Numbered from the stretch's first letter, positions 8,167 through 16,112 are shown. The stretch is DNA of 59,050 nt from Azospirillum sp. 51_20 (GCA_001917175.1 MNTV01000041.1:1-59050); one strand, 5' to 3'. Numbers and translations are program-made. Notes: generated from the letters alone by a model not told the origin.

Positions 8167-9096
8167 TCAGTTTTTGAAAGCAAGTCCGGCCGCCTCCAGC
8201 CCGGCTTTAAAATGAGCCGGCAGCGGAGCGGTGATTACGGTTTGCTTATTATATAGGGCCGACAAATCGATTTTGTAAGCATGCAGATGCAATTTGTCGG
8301 CAAACAAGTTAAATTTTCTTCTTTCGGGACCGAAGTAACGGTCGTCACCGACGATCGGACAGCCGATCGATTCAAGATGTGCACGGATCTGATGGGTGCG
8401 CCCGGTCAGCGGGCTGGCTTCCACCAAGGCAAAACGATCGCCGATGCTGTCCAGCACCCGGTACAGGGTACGCGCGCTCTGGCCGTCCGGAGCAACGATC
8501 ATTTTTTCTCCCGCTTTTTTCAGCGGCACTTTAATTTCTCCCTGTTCTTCCCGCGGACAGCCGACAGTCAGCGCCAGATAGGTTTTCGGCAGCCGGTGGG
8601 TGCGAAAAGCGCCGGTCAGAAGCTCGGCATACTTGCGATTGCGCGCCAGCAGCAGGATGCCGCTGGTGTCTTTGTCGATCCGGTGTACCAGTCTGGGACG
8701 TTCTTCCTTTTCAAATTTCAGACCGTCAAGCAGCCCGTCGACATGAAAATGCGTGTTGGTGCCGCCCTGCACGGCCAGCCCCGAAGGCTTGTTGATCGCG
8801 ATCACGTTGTCGTCTTTGAAAATTACCAGACTGCGGATGAAATCGATTTCCTTCGGCGCCAGTTCGGCGCTTTTTTCCGCCGCGGCTTCGCCTTCTTTTA
8901 ACGGCGGGATCCGCACTTCCTGTCCGGCGGCCAGCTTCAGCGAGGCTTCCGCCCGTTTGCCGTCAACCTTGATCTGCTTGGTGCGCAGCAGCTTTTGCAG
9001 CCGCCCCAGCGTCAGGTTCGGATAATATTTCAAAAACCAGCGGTTCAGCCGCATGCCGTCGTCGGCTTCCTTTACCTTGATCAGTTCCACAGACAT
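8167..9096 (-). CDS. rluC: RluC/RluD-family 23S rRNA pseudouridine synthase
   Basis: 309 residues. An N-terminal S4 RNA-binding domain (residues about 14-75, RLNRWFLKYYPNLTLGRLQK) is followed by the catalytic domain with the family motif LVHRIDKDTSGILLLARN, whose Asp is the nucleophile, and TGRTHQIRAHLESIGCPIVG. Such enzymes isomerise uridines of 23S rRNA. RluC and RluD are hard to separate by eye; the gene lies next to rarA and an ATP12 homologue, the usual place for rluC in alphaproteobacteria. Only 3 bp separate it from the upstream kinase gene, so it is operonic. Confidence 0.9.
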   Translation of the reverse strand: MSVELIKVKEADDGMRLNRWFLKYYPNLTLGRLQKLLRTKQIKVDGKRAEASLKLAAGQEVRIPPLKEGEAAAEKSAELAPKEIDFIRSLVIFKDDNVIAINKPSGLAVQGGTNTHFHVDGLLDGLKFEKEERPRLVHRIDKDTSGILLLARNRKYAELLTGAFRTHRLPKTYLALTVGCPREEQGEIKVPLKKAGEKMIVAPDGQSARTLYRVLDSIGDRFALVEASPLTGRTHQIRAHLESIGCPIVGDDRYFGPERRKFNLFADKLHLHAYKIDLSALYNKQTVITAPLPAHFKAGLEAAGLAFKN

Positions 9097-9099
9097 AAC

Positions 9100-9906
9100 T
9101 TATTTTCTTTCCATCATTTCTTTTTTCAGAGCCATCAGCTGCATGAAATCCTCTTCCCGGCCGGCGTTGTCCGCCCGGCGTTTCAGTTTTTCGCAGCGTT
9201 CCAGGTGCCGTTCCATCGGAATCAGTTCCAGACTTTCGATAAACCTGTCAAAATCGTCGCCGGTCTTAAAAGAAGGCTCTTTTTTGCCGAATTCGTAAAT
9301 TTCCAGCGGATAACCGCGTTCGACCGCCTGCATGACAAATTCTTCCACCGCCGCCGACACGTTCATCGACGTGCTCGGTTTCACGCCGAGAGGATTGCCC
9401 GAAGGGTAGCCGAACTTTTCCCGCAGCTGCCGGTGGCGGGAAAAAGCGTCGTCGTTGTCCATTTTCCGTTCGACCACGTTCATCGCCGCCTGATATTCGT
9501 CAACCAACATGATTTTGAGTTTGGTTTGATAACCAAACTTCGGAACATGTTCCAACATTTTGAACGTATTTTGCAGCACCGAAGTGTCATAGACGATGTT
9601 CATTTTGTTTTTGACCGCCGCCTTGTAAATTTCATTTGACACCACGGTGGCAAAACGGCCGACCTCCCGGTCGCAAAAATCTTCGCGAATGTCGATGCCG
9701 AGCGTTTTCGCATATTCGGCAATAACATGATCGGAAGAGATGACCACCGCGTTGTCAATGGTTGACGCCAGGGTGGACTTACCCGACCCCGGCGCACCGA
9801 CCAGGGCGTAAAAAGTCGGACTTTCCGACGGCGTTTTTCCTTTCAGCGCCTCGGCCACCATCCGCTCGGTAAAAACCTGCCGTTCGTCTTCCGCCAGTTC
9901 AATCAT
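9100..9906 (-). CDS. zeta-toxin-like P-loop kinase
   Basis: 268 residues. The Walker A motif GAPGSGKST is at 37-45, followed by ISSDHVIAEYAK (a zeta-toxin/AAA_33-like substrate Asp) and IVYDTSVLQNTFKMLEHVPK, resembling the DT-x(8,10) region of small-molecule kinases. The C-terminal third (residues about 200-268) is charged and helical. No antitoxin is adjacent; the gene is inserted between rarA and rluC, overlapping rarA by four bases (ATGA) and lying 3 bp from rluC. A housekeeping kinase is therefore more likely than a free-standing toxin, but the substrate is unknown. Confidence 0.7.
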   Translation of the reverse strand: MIELAEDERQVFTERMVAEALKGKTPSESPTFYALVGAPGSGKSTLASTIDNAVVISSDHVIAEYAKTLGIDIREDFCDREVGRFATVVSNEIYKAAVKNKMNIVYDTSVLQNTFKMLEHVPKFGYQTKLKIMLVDEYQAAMNVVERKMDNDDAFSRHRQLREKFGYPSGNPLGVKPSTSMNVSAAVEEFVMQAVERGYPLEIYEFGKKEPSFKTGDDFDRFIESLELIPMERHLERCEKLKRRADNAGREEDFMQLMALKKEMMERK

Positions 9907-11228
9907 TGTCCGTCCTCCTCCTGCTGTTTGTTTTTGTTCTTTTCGCGGCGGAGTTTGTCAAAATACTCCACCCGTTTTTTCACTTCCCGTTCAAAACCGC
10001 GTTCCACCGGAAAATAAAGCTTCTGCCGGCCGATGCCGTCGGGAAAGTAGTTCTGCCCGGAAAAGCCGTCTTCCAGATCCTGGTCGTAAACATAGCCCCG
10101 GTTATAACCCAGCTCTTTCATCAGTTTGGTCGGCGCGTTCAAAATATGTTTCGGCGGCATCAGCGAACCGGTCTTTTTGGCCAGATCAAAAGCTTTGTGC
10201 ATGGCTTTGTAAACCCCGGCCGACTTAGGCGCGGTGGCCAGATAAACCGTCAGCTGCATCAAAGCCAGATCGCCTTCCGGCGACCCCAGCCGTTCATAAG
10301 TGTCCCAACAGGCAATCGCCTGAGTGACGGCGTTCGGATCGGCCATCGACACGTCTTCCACCGCAAAACGGGTCAGACGGCGGAAAATATATTTCGGGTC
10401 TTCGCCGGCCGCCACCATCCGCGCCACCCAGTAAAGGGCGGCGTCGACATCGGAACCGCGCAATGATTTGTGCACGGCGGAAATCAGGTTGTAGTGGCCG
10501 TCGCGCCCCTTGTCATAGACCGGCGCCCGCGAACGGATGATTTTAAGCAGGCTTTCCCTGTCAAAAACCTCGCCTTCTTTGGCATAGTTCAACACGCTTT
10601 CCGCCAGGTTGAGGATATAGCGCCCGTCACCGTCGGCGGTGGCCTTCATCAGTTCGCGCGCCTCATCGTCAACCGGCAGCCGGCGACCGGTTTCTTTTTC
10701 CGCTCGACGCAAAAGCTCCTCGAAATCGTCGGAATTAAGACGGTTTAAAACAAATACCTGACAGCGGGACAAGAGCGCCGCGTTCAATTCAAACGACGGA
10801 TTTTCGGTGGTGGCGCCGACAAGAATGACGGTGCCGTCTTCCACATAGGGCAGAAAACCGTCCTGCTGCGACTTGTTGAAACGATGAATTTCGTCTACGA
10901 ACAAAAGCGTGCCCTTGCCCTGGTTGGCGCGGCGTTCCTGCGCATACTGAAAAACCCTTTTCAGATCCGCCACGCCGGAAAAAACGGCGGAAATCTGCTC
11001 AAAGTACAAATTGGTATGTTCGGCGATCAGGCGGGCGATGGTGGTTTTGCCGCAGCCCGGCGGCCCCCAGAGAATGAAAGAGGTGATTTTGCCCGACTTC
11101 ACCATCCGCCCGAGCGGCGCGTCCGGCCCCACCACATGGTCCTGCCCGACCACTTCGCTTAAATTCTGCGGGCGCAAACGGTCGGCCAGCGGGCGTTTGA
11201 CTTTCTGCGAAAACAAAGTGTCTTCCAT
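9903..11228 (-). CDS. rarA: replication-associated recombination protein A (RarA/MgsA)
   Basis: AAA+ ATPase of the clamp-loader group that acts at stalled replication forks. 441 residues. It begins with a SSB/clamp-type head (MEDTLFSQKVKRPLADRLRP), then ADRLRPQNLSEVVGQDHV, Walker A WGPPGCGKTT, Walker B LLFVDEIHRF and sensor 1 GATTENPSF, followed by the MgsA tetramerisation domain (YFPDGIG, KLYFPVERGFE). Complete and normal in length. It lies 8 bp downstream of the acidic pentapeptide protein and overlaps the kinase gene after it. Confidence 0.96.
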   Translation of the reverse strand: MEDTLFSQKVKRPLADRLRPQNLSEVVGQDHVVGPDAPLGRMVKSGKITSFILWGPPGCGKTTIARLIAEHTNLYFEQISAVFSGVADLKRVFQYAQERRANQGKGTLLFVDEIHRFNKSQQDGFLPYVEDGTVILVGATTENPSFELNAALLSRCQVFVLNRLNSDDFEELLRRAEKETGRRLPVDDEARELMKATADGDGRYILNLAESVLNYAKEGEVFDRESLLKIIRSRAPVYDKGRDGHYNLISAVHKSLRGSDVDAALYWVARMVAAGEDPKYIFRRLTRFAVEDVSMADPNAVTQAIACWDTYERLGSPEGDLALMQLTVYLATAPKSAGVYKAMHKAFDLAKKTGSLMPPKHILNAPTKLMKELGYNRGYVYDQDLEDGFSGQNYFPDGIGRQKLYFPVERGFEREVKKRVEYFDKLRREKNKNKQQEEDGQ

Positions 11229-11236
11229 GGCCGCCC

Positions 11237-12781
11237 CTACCGCTGATAACCGCCGCGGTCGCGGCCGTTAAAGAGTTCCGGATTTTCCTTTTGCCGGCGT
11301 TTGGCTTCCAGCACCCGGCGTTTGCGTTCTTCGATCACGCTGCGCAGTTCCTCCTTGTTGGCTTTGTTTTGCTGACGGATATGTTCCAGCGCCTCTTCGT
11401 CTTTCACCGGCGCCTTTTCCTTGTGTTTGAACACCTTTTGGCCGAACTTTACCAGATTTTCCACATCCATGCCCTTAAAGCCGGAAACGTTGTAAACTCC
11501 GAAATTGCGCGCGTCGTTTAAGAAAAAGTCGGTAAAGTCGATGAACTTTCCGGCTTTGCGGACTTTCTTTTTCGGCGCCAGAATTTTTTTCAATTCCATT
11601 GCCGTCGGCACATGTCCGAGCGCCTGAGCAATCTGTTCGGGAGTGATGATGCATTCGCTTAAGTCCAGCTCCATGATGTTGACGCCGGTAAAGTCAACGC
11701 CGGTAAAGTCAACGCCGCGAAGATTGACCCTGCTCAGGTCGATTTTGCGCAGGTCGAGCATTGTCAGATTGATGCGGGTCAGATTGAGCTTATGCGGATA
11801 ATACTGCGCCAGATATTCAATCAGTCCCTGCAGCTCTTCCAGACTGATGTCGTCAATCGTAATGTCGAGCAGAATGGCGTCCTGGAAATAAACGTCGGTC
11901 AGCACCACGTTGTTCATGATCGCGCCGGTAAAGTTGGTGCCGATCAGCTGGGCACCGGCAAACACCGCGCCCGTCAGGTCGGCGCCGGAAAGGTTGGTGT
12001 TGGTCAGGTTGGCGCCGGAAAAGTCCGCTCCCCGCAGATCGGAACCGGAGAAATTGACGCCCGACAAGTTGGCGGCCGAAAAGTTGGCGTTTGACAGGTC
12101 TTCATGGTCAAACTCGCCGTTTTCAAGGTTTTTGCCGTTAAACTCGATATTTAATATCGGCAGGTCATCCTCTGGCGAACGGGAAACGGCATGCCAGGGA
12201 TCGGGGCCGCCGCCGTCGTCATCGTCGTCCGGCGGCAGCGGCAGTTCTTCGTCTTCAGCCTCTCCGCCGCCTTCTTCATCTTCATCATAATCGTCAAAAT
12301 CCCGCTCATCTTCCGCCGGACCGTCATAATCCCCGTCGTCATAATCGTCTCCGGCAGCGGCATAATCCTCTTCATCATCGGCGCGGCGATACCCCTCCTC
12401 ATCGTCCGCTTCGTCATCATCTGCCGAACGGCGGCCGCTTTCGTCATCCGCCGGCCGGTCGTAATCTTCTTCGTCGTCATAACCGGCGGGGTCTTCATAA
12501 CGCTCCCGCTCATCATATTCGTCATCGTCTTCCGGCAGATATTCATCCGCGGCAAAAGCCTCTTCGCGGGACGAAACATCGTTATCATCCTCCGCGGGCT
12601 CTTCCTCTTCGGTGCGAATGCTTCCGCCGGCGGCATACTCGGGATAGGCGCGGCGCAGGTTTTCGTCTTCCTCTTCGTCATAAACGGCAAACGTTCCGTC
12701 TTCCCCCGTTTCCAGACGGGAAGCGCGGGCCTTGTCCCTTATCGCTTTCAGAGCGGCTATTTTTTCTTCGTCGGAAGCCAT
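11237..12781 (-). CDS. acidic pentapeptide-repeat protein
   Basis: About 514 residues. Residues roughly 45-200 are almost purely Asp/Glu/Tyr/Arg (DDDEYDERERYED, EDYDEDEEGG types) and surely disordered. Then comes an A(D/N)LxX pentapeptide solenoid in two blocks, about 220-300 (SNANFSAANLSGVNFSG, LRGADFSGANLTNTN) and 335-385 (INLTMLDLRKIDLSRV, LRGVDFTGVDFTGVN), and a basic, coiled C-terminus. Pentapeptide helices can mimic DNA (Qnr, MfpA). The ATG at 12781 has AGGGGTGAAG before it; 12799 is an alternative. It lies 8 bp from rarA, which suggests a link to fork or topoisomerase biology, but that is inference. Confidence 0.8.
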   Translation of the reverse strand: MASDEEKIAALKAIRDKARASRLETGEDGTFAVYDEEEDENLRRAYPEYAAGGSIRTEEEEPAEDDNDVSSREEAFAADEYLPEDDDEYDERERYEDPAGYDDEEDYDRPADDESGRRSADDDEADDEEGYRRADDEEDYAAAGDDYDDGDYDGPAEDERDFDDYDEDEEGGGEAEDEELPLPPDDDDDGGGPDPWHAVSRSPEDDLPILNIEFNGKNLENGEFDHEDLSNANFSAANLSGVNFSGSDLRGADFSGANLTNTNLSGADLTGAVFAGAQLIGTNFTGAIMNNVVLTDVYFQDAILLDITIDDISLEELQGLIEYLAQYYPHKLNLTRINLTMLDLRKIDLSRVNLRGVDFTGVDFTGVNIMELDLSECIITPEQIAQALGHVPTAMELKKILAPKKKVRKAGKFIDFTDFFLNDARNFGVYNVSGFKGMDVENLVKFGQKVFKHKEKAPVKDEEALEHIRQQNKANKEELRSVIEERKRRVLEAKRRQKENPELFNGRDRGGYQR

Positions 12782-12851
12782 CTTCACCCCTGCAACCATT
12801 TATCCTGCCGGCTTTTTATCATAGCTTAAGAAAAGTAAATTTACAAACCTT

Positions 12852-13409
12852 TTATATGCTCTCGTCAAAAAATTCGCCGCCGATGACGTTTTTGGCGATC
12901 TCATAGCCGAACCCTGCGCGCACAAGGGCCGCCAGGTCCTTCTGCCGGCAGGCGTTCCGCTCTTCCCCGCTTTTGCGGAAAGGGCCGATCTTCTTTTTGC
13001 GGGCAAAGTTTTCGGCCGCTTTCTCCTCGTCAATTTCCGTCGCCGACAAAATCTCTTCCGTCACTTCGTCTTGCACGCCCTTTTGCTTCATTTTCTGACG
13101 GATCCAGCGTTCCGGTTTGCCGGCCGCGAGGTAAGCGGAAATTTTGGCTTCCGCATATCTGGCGTCGTCAAGGTAGCCCACGCGCTCAAAACCGGCAATG
13201 ATGTCTTCGATCCAGGCCTCCGCCTGCCGCCGGTCAAAATCCGGATTTTCCCGCGCATGGTCAAAAACCCGCCGGTTCAGCACCCGGCGCAGGTTGTCGG
13301 CCGAAGAATCAAAACGTTCAAGGTAATAAAGGGCGACGTTTTTTAAACGTTCCGGCGTAATTTTCCGCTTTTTGCGGGGAGAAACCGGCTTTTTTTCGTC
13401 ATTTTCCAT
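12852..13409 (-). CDS. recX: regulatory protein RecX
   Basis: RecX binds and restrains RecA filaments. 185 residues from the ATG at 13409 (AGGAT 8 nt upstream; the 13418 ATG has no SD). It shows the repeated three-helix units of the family: ALYYLERFDSSADNLRRVLN, GYLDDARYAEAKISAYLAAG and RWIRQKMKQKGV, then LVRAGFGYEIAKNVI. The N-terminus is Lys/Arg rich (PRKKRKI). It is not next to recA here but lies 70 bp upstream of the pentapeptide-rarA group and co-oriented, so three adjacent genes concern DNA repair. Confidence 0.9.
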   Translation of the reverse strand: MENDEKKPVSPRKKRKITPERLKNVALYYLERFDSSADNLRRVLNRRVFDHARENPDFDRRQAEAWIEDIIAGFERVGYLDDARYAEAKISAYLAAGKPERWIRQKMKQKGVQDEVTEEILSATEIDEEKAAENFARKKKIGPFRKSGEERNACRQKDLAALVRAGFGYEIAKNVIGGEFFDESI

Positions 13410-13511
13410 TGCAAACATCCTATTTTCACTTGATTTTTATATAAGCGGCATGTTAAACAATAAAATAGAATTTACAAGCATAAACCGTATTAACAACTAT
13501 GGATTGGACCA

Positions 13512-14129
13512 ATGATCAAAAAAATTCTTTCTATGTTTTGCGCCGCGGCACTCGTTTCCGGCCTGGCCGCCTGCGCCTCCACCGACGAAGCCGTTCCGCA
13601 AAAATACAACGAACCCCGTTTTAACGCCGACGGCATTGTCAACCTGAAAGTCAACAAAGTGGAAGTCGTTTCCGAATTTACGCCTTCCTTCACCCGTCCG
13701 AACGTTGAGCACCTGTTCCCGGTTTCGATCGAAAAAACGGCCAAACTGTGGGCGACCGACCGGCTGAAAGCGGTTGACTTTTCTTCCGACAAGCAGGCAA
13801 CTTTCATCATCAAGGACGCAAGCGTAACCGAAGAAGTGGTCAAATCCGACAAACTGTTTGAAAAAGACAGCCTGAAATACCGTGCCAAGCTGTCGGTGGT
13901 TTTAAAAGTCAACGACCCCTATAATTTCTCCAGCGCGGAAACTTCTCTTGAAGCCTGGCGCGAACTGACCATCCCGGTCGACACCAGCATCGAGGACAAA
14001 GAAAGATACTGGAACAGCATGGTCGAAAAACTGTTTGAGGAATTCAACGCCCGCATGCAGATAAACATCAACAAATATCTGAACATGTACGTTGCCGATT
14101 CCGAATACATTCAGGATTACGACAAATAA
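13512..14129 (+). CDS. conserved hypothetical lipoprotein
   Basis: 205 residues. A lipoprotein signal peptide runs to the lipobox (SGLAAC, Cys21), so the protein is probably acylated and tethered to the outer membrane. The mature part is a mixed alpha/beta domain with no Cys, including FNADGIVNLKVNKVEVVSEF and a C-terminal NINKYLNMYVADSEYI helix. It resembles a family of unnamed alphaproteobacterial lipoproteins, but I cannot name a function. It is divergent from recX, stands alone, and is followed by a strong intrinsic terminator. Confidence 0.75.
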   Translation: MIKKILSMFCAAALVSGLAACASTDEAVPQKYNEPRFNADGIVNLKVNKVEVVSEFTPSFTRPNVEHLFPVSIEKTAKLWATDRLKAVDFSSDKQATFIIKDASVTEEVVKSDKLFEKDSLKYRAKLSVVLKVNDPYNFSSAETSLEAWRELTIPVDTSIEDKERYWNSMVEKLFEEFNARMQININKYLNMYVADSEYIQDYDK

Positions 14130-14148
14130 ACCAGACTTATCAAGCATG

Positions 14149-14182
14149 AAGCCCGGACTTTCAAAAATCCGGGCTTTTTTTT
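14149..14182 (+). terminator. intrinsic terminator after the lipoprotein gene
   Basis: Nine-bp stem AAGCCCGGA/TCCGGGCTT with a ten-base loop followed directly by a run of T. Confidence 0.9.
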
Positions 14183-14678
14183 GCGCCGCTTACGATATTC
14201 GAAGATTTTTCCCTAAACCGTCTGTGCGTTTGCTCAAACTGCCGGTTTAAAACCCAAACCGTACTTCATCCGTTTTTCCGCTTTCCTTTTTAAACCTTTT
14301 TCCGAAGTTTCCTGAACTCTCACGTTTTGTTCTCCCCGTTCTCTTTTCGGCTTTCCGCTTTTTCCGCGATATGAGATCCCCAAGCCCGTCTGTTTCATTT
14401 GCCTGCAAAACAACGGCATCAGGGACAACGCTCGTTTCATTTGCCTGCGGGACGATAAAATCGGGCAGGCCGTGCTCGCCTGCAAGACAACAAGCCGGAC
14501 ACTCGCTCATGCTTTTTTCTGAACGTGCAAATTACGCCTTCTTCCCGGAGGGGCGCTTTCCGTCATGCTTCCGGCGGGAGAAAAAGCCGGCGGATCAGTT
14601 GTCTCTCTTCCTCCTCTGTTCCTTCTTGCCAGGCTTTTCCGTGTCTTTCTCTCCCTAAAGAACTGATTAATTTTCCGC
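14183..14678. other. gene-poor stretch with a short direct repeat
   Basis: No ORF here carries a convincing start, SD or protein pattern. The only structure seen is a 15-bp direct repeat GTTTCATTTGCCTGC at about 14392 and 14438, and pyrimidine-rich sequence with several Cys/Arg-rich shadow frames. It may be decayed sequence upstream of the tandem array. Confidence 0.4.
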
Positions 14679-14807
14679 CTGCCAACGGGCGGCAGTTTCT
14701 GTAATATCAGTTTTGCATCCGGGAGGCAGGGGGCGGAGTGTGACGGCCCCTTTCACAGAAAAAAGAACGACTCCTGTAAAGAGGGAGCCGGGGATATAAG
14801 GCTATAA
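14679..14807 (+). CDS. small-ORF/RNA array copy 1 (5' end uncertain)
   Basis: Reads LPTGGSFCNISFASGRQGAE, then a Cys, FHRKKND and CKEGAGDIRL, ending in TAA. Copy 2, exactly 366 bp downstream, keeps this frame with no indels and about eleven base changes, most of them amino-acid changing, while the last third is identical. No credible start codon or SD is visible for copy 1, so it may be a remnant. The same DNA also folds well (GAAC/GTTC, CTCC/GGAG and CCGGG/CCCGG stems around a three-way junction at about 14765-14830), so it could be a structured RNA instead of a coding region. Confidence 0.35.
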   Translation: MPTGGSFCNISFASGRQGAECDGPFHRKKNDSCKEGAGDIRL

Positions 14808-14929
14808 GCACGAATAACCCGGACTGTTCTTGTACAGTTCTCTTCACTTAGGCATCTAAATTCGCCGCGGTCGCTCACGCTTTCCTTGCTCATTAAGATG
14901 TTGCAAAGATTTTGCAGACAAAAACAACC

Positions 14930-14951
14930 GGAGCAACGGTTGTTTTTGCTT
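14930..14951 (+). terminator. possible intrinsic terminator inside the array
   Basis: Stem ACAACCG/CGGTTGT with a six-base loop followed by TTTTTGC. It is present only after array copy 1, within an extra ~115 bp that copy 2 lacks. Confidence 0.5.
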
Positions 14952-14957
14952 AGCCCC

Positions 14958-15026
14958 CCCTCACCTTGAATTCATCAGGGTGAGTTTTGTTTTAAATCAG
15001 GGTAAATAAGCAAAACAAAGGGAGTG
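14958..15026 (+). promoter_or_regulatory. leader L1: terminator-like hairpin plus SD
   Basis: CTCACC/GGGTGAG hairpin followed by TTTTGTTTT, then about 35 nt to the SD AAAGGGAG before small ORF copy 2. Preceded by a C run that could pair with the SD. Same layout as leaders L2, L3 and the glycosyltransferase leader. Confidence 0.5.
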
Positions 15027-15173
15027 TTGGTTAAAAGAAAGCTCTTGCCAACGGGCGGTAATTTCTTTAATATCAATCCCGCATCCGGGAGGCCGGGTGC
15101 GGAGTGTCACAACTCCTTTCACAGAAAAAAGAACGACTCCTGTAAAGAGGGAGCCGGGGATATAAGGCTATAA
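15024..15173 (+). CDS. small-ORF/RNA array copy 2 (49 residues)
   Basis: GTG (or TTG at 15027) lies directly at an AAAGGGAG SD and opens a 49-codon frame: VLVKRKLLPTGGNFFNINPA, then SGRPGAECHNSFHRKKND and CKEGAGDIRL. It is a basic, Cys-containing peptide with no signal sequence. The same segment contains the three-way-junction RNA fold described for copy 1. The nearly identical 3' third continues past the stop codon through GCGAATAACCCGGACTGTTC, which argues for an RNA constraint as well as, or instead of, a protein one. Unknown function. Confidence 0.4.
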   Translation: MLVKRKLLPTGGNFFNINPASGRPGAECHNSFHRKKNDSCKEGAGDIRL

Positions 15174-15209
15174 GCGCGAATAACCCGGACTGTTCTGTGA
15201 TCAGTTGTG

Positions 15210-15283
15210 AACTCCCTCACCTTGGTTTTACATCAGGGTGAGTTTTGTTTTAAATCAAGGTAAATAAGCAAAACAAAGGGAGT
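15210..15283 (+). promoter_or_regulatory. leader L2: terminator-like hairpin with SD-pairing arm
   Basis: AACTCCC (15210-15216), then a CTCACC/GGGTGAG hairpin, TTTTGTTTT, and the SD GGGAGT (15278-15283). ACTCCC can pair with the SD, giving two mutually plausible folds. It precedes a third, truncated copy of the small ORF (stop after LPTGGKSLTV). Confidence 0.5.
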
Positions 15284-15364
15284 GTTGGTTAAAAGAAAGC
15301 TCTTGCCAACGGGCGGTAAATCTTTAACGGTATGACGAATAAGGCAGACTGCGTTCTAACAGTC

Positions 15365-15433
15365 GTTAACTCCCCGCCTTGGAATTTGTTCCGGGCGGTT
15401 TTGTTTTTTATCATAAACAAAAAAGGGAGTTAC
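15365..15433 (+). promoter_or_regulatory. leader L3 of the HTH pseudogene: hairpin, U-tract, sequestered SD
   Basis: A long hairpin CCGCC-tt-GGAA / TTCC-g-GGCGG (15374-15398) is followed by TTTTGTTTTTT. AACTCCC (15368-15374) is complementary to the SD GGGAGTT (15425-15431) of the next gene. Layout suggests transcription attenuation, SD occlusion, or both. Confidence 0.55.
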
Positions 15434-15437
15434 AAAC

Positions 15438-15745
15438 ATGAAATCCAAACTTCACCTCAAACAAAAAATCGGCCGGAAATTGGGCGAATACCGTCGCAAT
15501 CACGGGATTCGCCTGGAGCATGCGGCCAAACAAAGCGGGGTTCCGTGGCAGATGACAAACTGCTGCTTGATTTTTACGGCAAAGGGATCGGCATTGAGCT
15601 GGTAGACAGGAAACCCGGCAGCTTTCGTCCTCAGGAGATCAGCGAACAGGAGAAAGAAAAGTACCGTTGCCGGGAACCCGGCGCGTATAACCGGTCAGGG
15701 AAAGCCGGGGAGAAGGAAGAACTTTCTCCGCCGGAATTGTTGTAA
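15438..15745 (+). pseudogene. XRE-type HTH regulator, frameshifted
   Basis: The ATG at 15438 has a perfect SD (AAAGGGAG). It opens a helix-turn-helix-like frame, MKSKLHLKQKIGRKLGEYRR, then LEHAAKQSGVPWQM, the usual start of a small XRE-family DNA-binding protein. The frame is broken just after VPWQM; the expected C-terminal part (DKLLLDFYGKGIGIELVDRK, then PGSFRPQEI) follows in another frame and ends at 15745. Residues normally joining the two halves of the HTH are missing, so this is a deletion with frameshift and not a single-base error. It lies at the end of the tandem array and behind leader L3. Confidence 0.65.
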
Positions 15746-15811
15746 AACCGAAAACCGTTCCGTTTTACCGTGGAACGGCCGGTTCGGAAAAAGCGCAACG
15801 ATACGCAAAGG

Positions 15812-15841
15812 AAAAGCGCCGGCAGTTTGTCGGCGCTTTTT
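15812..15841 (+). terminator. intrinsic terminator after the HTH pseudogene
   Basis: AAAGCGCCG/CGGCGCTTT stem with TTTTT. Dispersed-repeat copy A begins immediately beyond it. Confidence 0.85.
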
Positions 15842-15844
15842 GTG

Positions 15845-15970
15845 ATTCGAAGTCTGCGTAAGCAGGCAGATGCAGACATACCGGCCCGGCCGTAAGGCTT
15901 GCGCAGCTTCGGGCCGGGTATTTGAGTTTCGGAATGGTTAATACCATCAGCATTAGCCGGTGGCGTTTCA
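15845..15970 (-). repeat. dispersed palindromic intergenic repeat, copy A
   Basis: A ~125-bp element with two nested palindromes (GTCTGC/GCAGAC and CCGGCCC/GGGCCGG) and an end TTCGAA. It is the reverse complement of copies at 39.9 and 45.7 kb, with most positions shared, including TTAACCATTCCGAA and AAGCTGCGCAAGCCTTACGG. It starts at the U-tract of the preceding terminator. Non-coding; frames through it are artefacts. Confidence 0.85.
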
Positions 15971-15978
15971 TGACGAGA

Positions 15979-16052
15979 GCCCTTCCGTCCGGACCGGCGC
16001 TTTTTATCTCTGTCCGCCCGAGCAGACGTCCGAGCCATAAAAAAAAGAACCA
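15979..16052 (+). repeat. short direct repeat, unit 1
   Basis: A 74-bp unit containing CCTTCCGTCCGG, CGGCGCTTTTTATCTCTGTC and GAGCCATAAAAAAAAGAACC; repeated about 134 bp downstream. Confidence 0.85.
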
Positions 16053-16112
16053 TCGGCATAACCGGCAACATCAACCGTTTCAAACCGCAAAAGCCCGTCA
16101 AAAAGCTTCGCA

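Noticed and set aside
12191..12829. 212-codon plus-strand ORF rich in Ile, Val and Phe
   Set aside because: Antisense shadow of the Asp/Glu-rich repeat of the pentapeptide protein; no SD and hydrophobic only because GAC/GAA read backwards.
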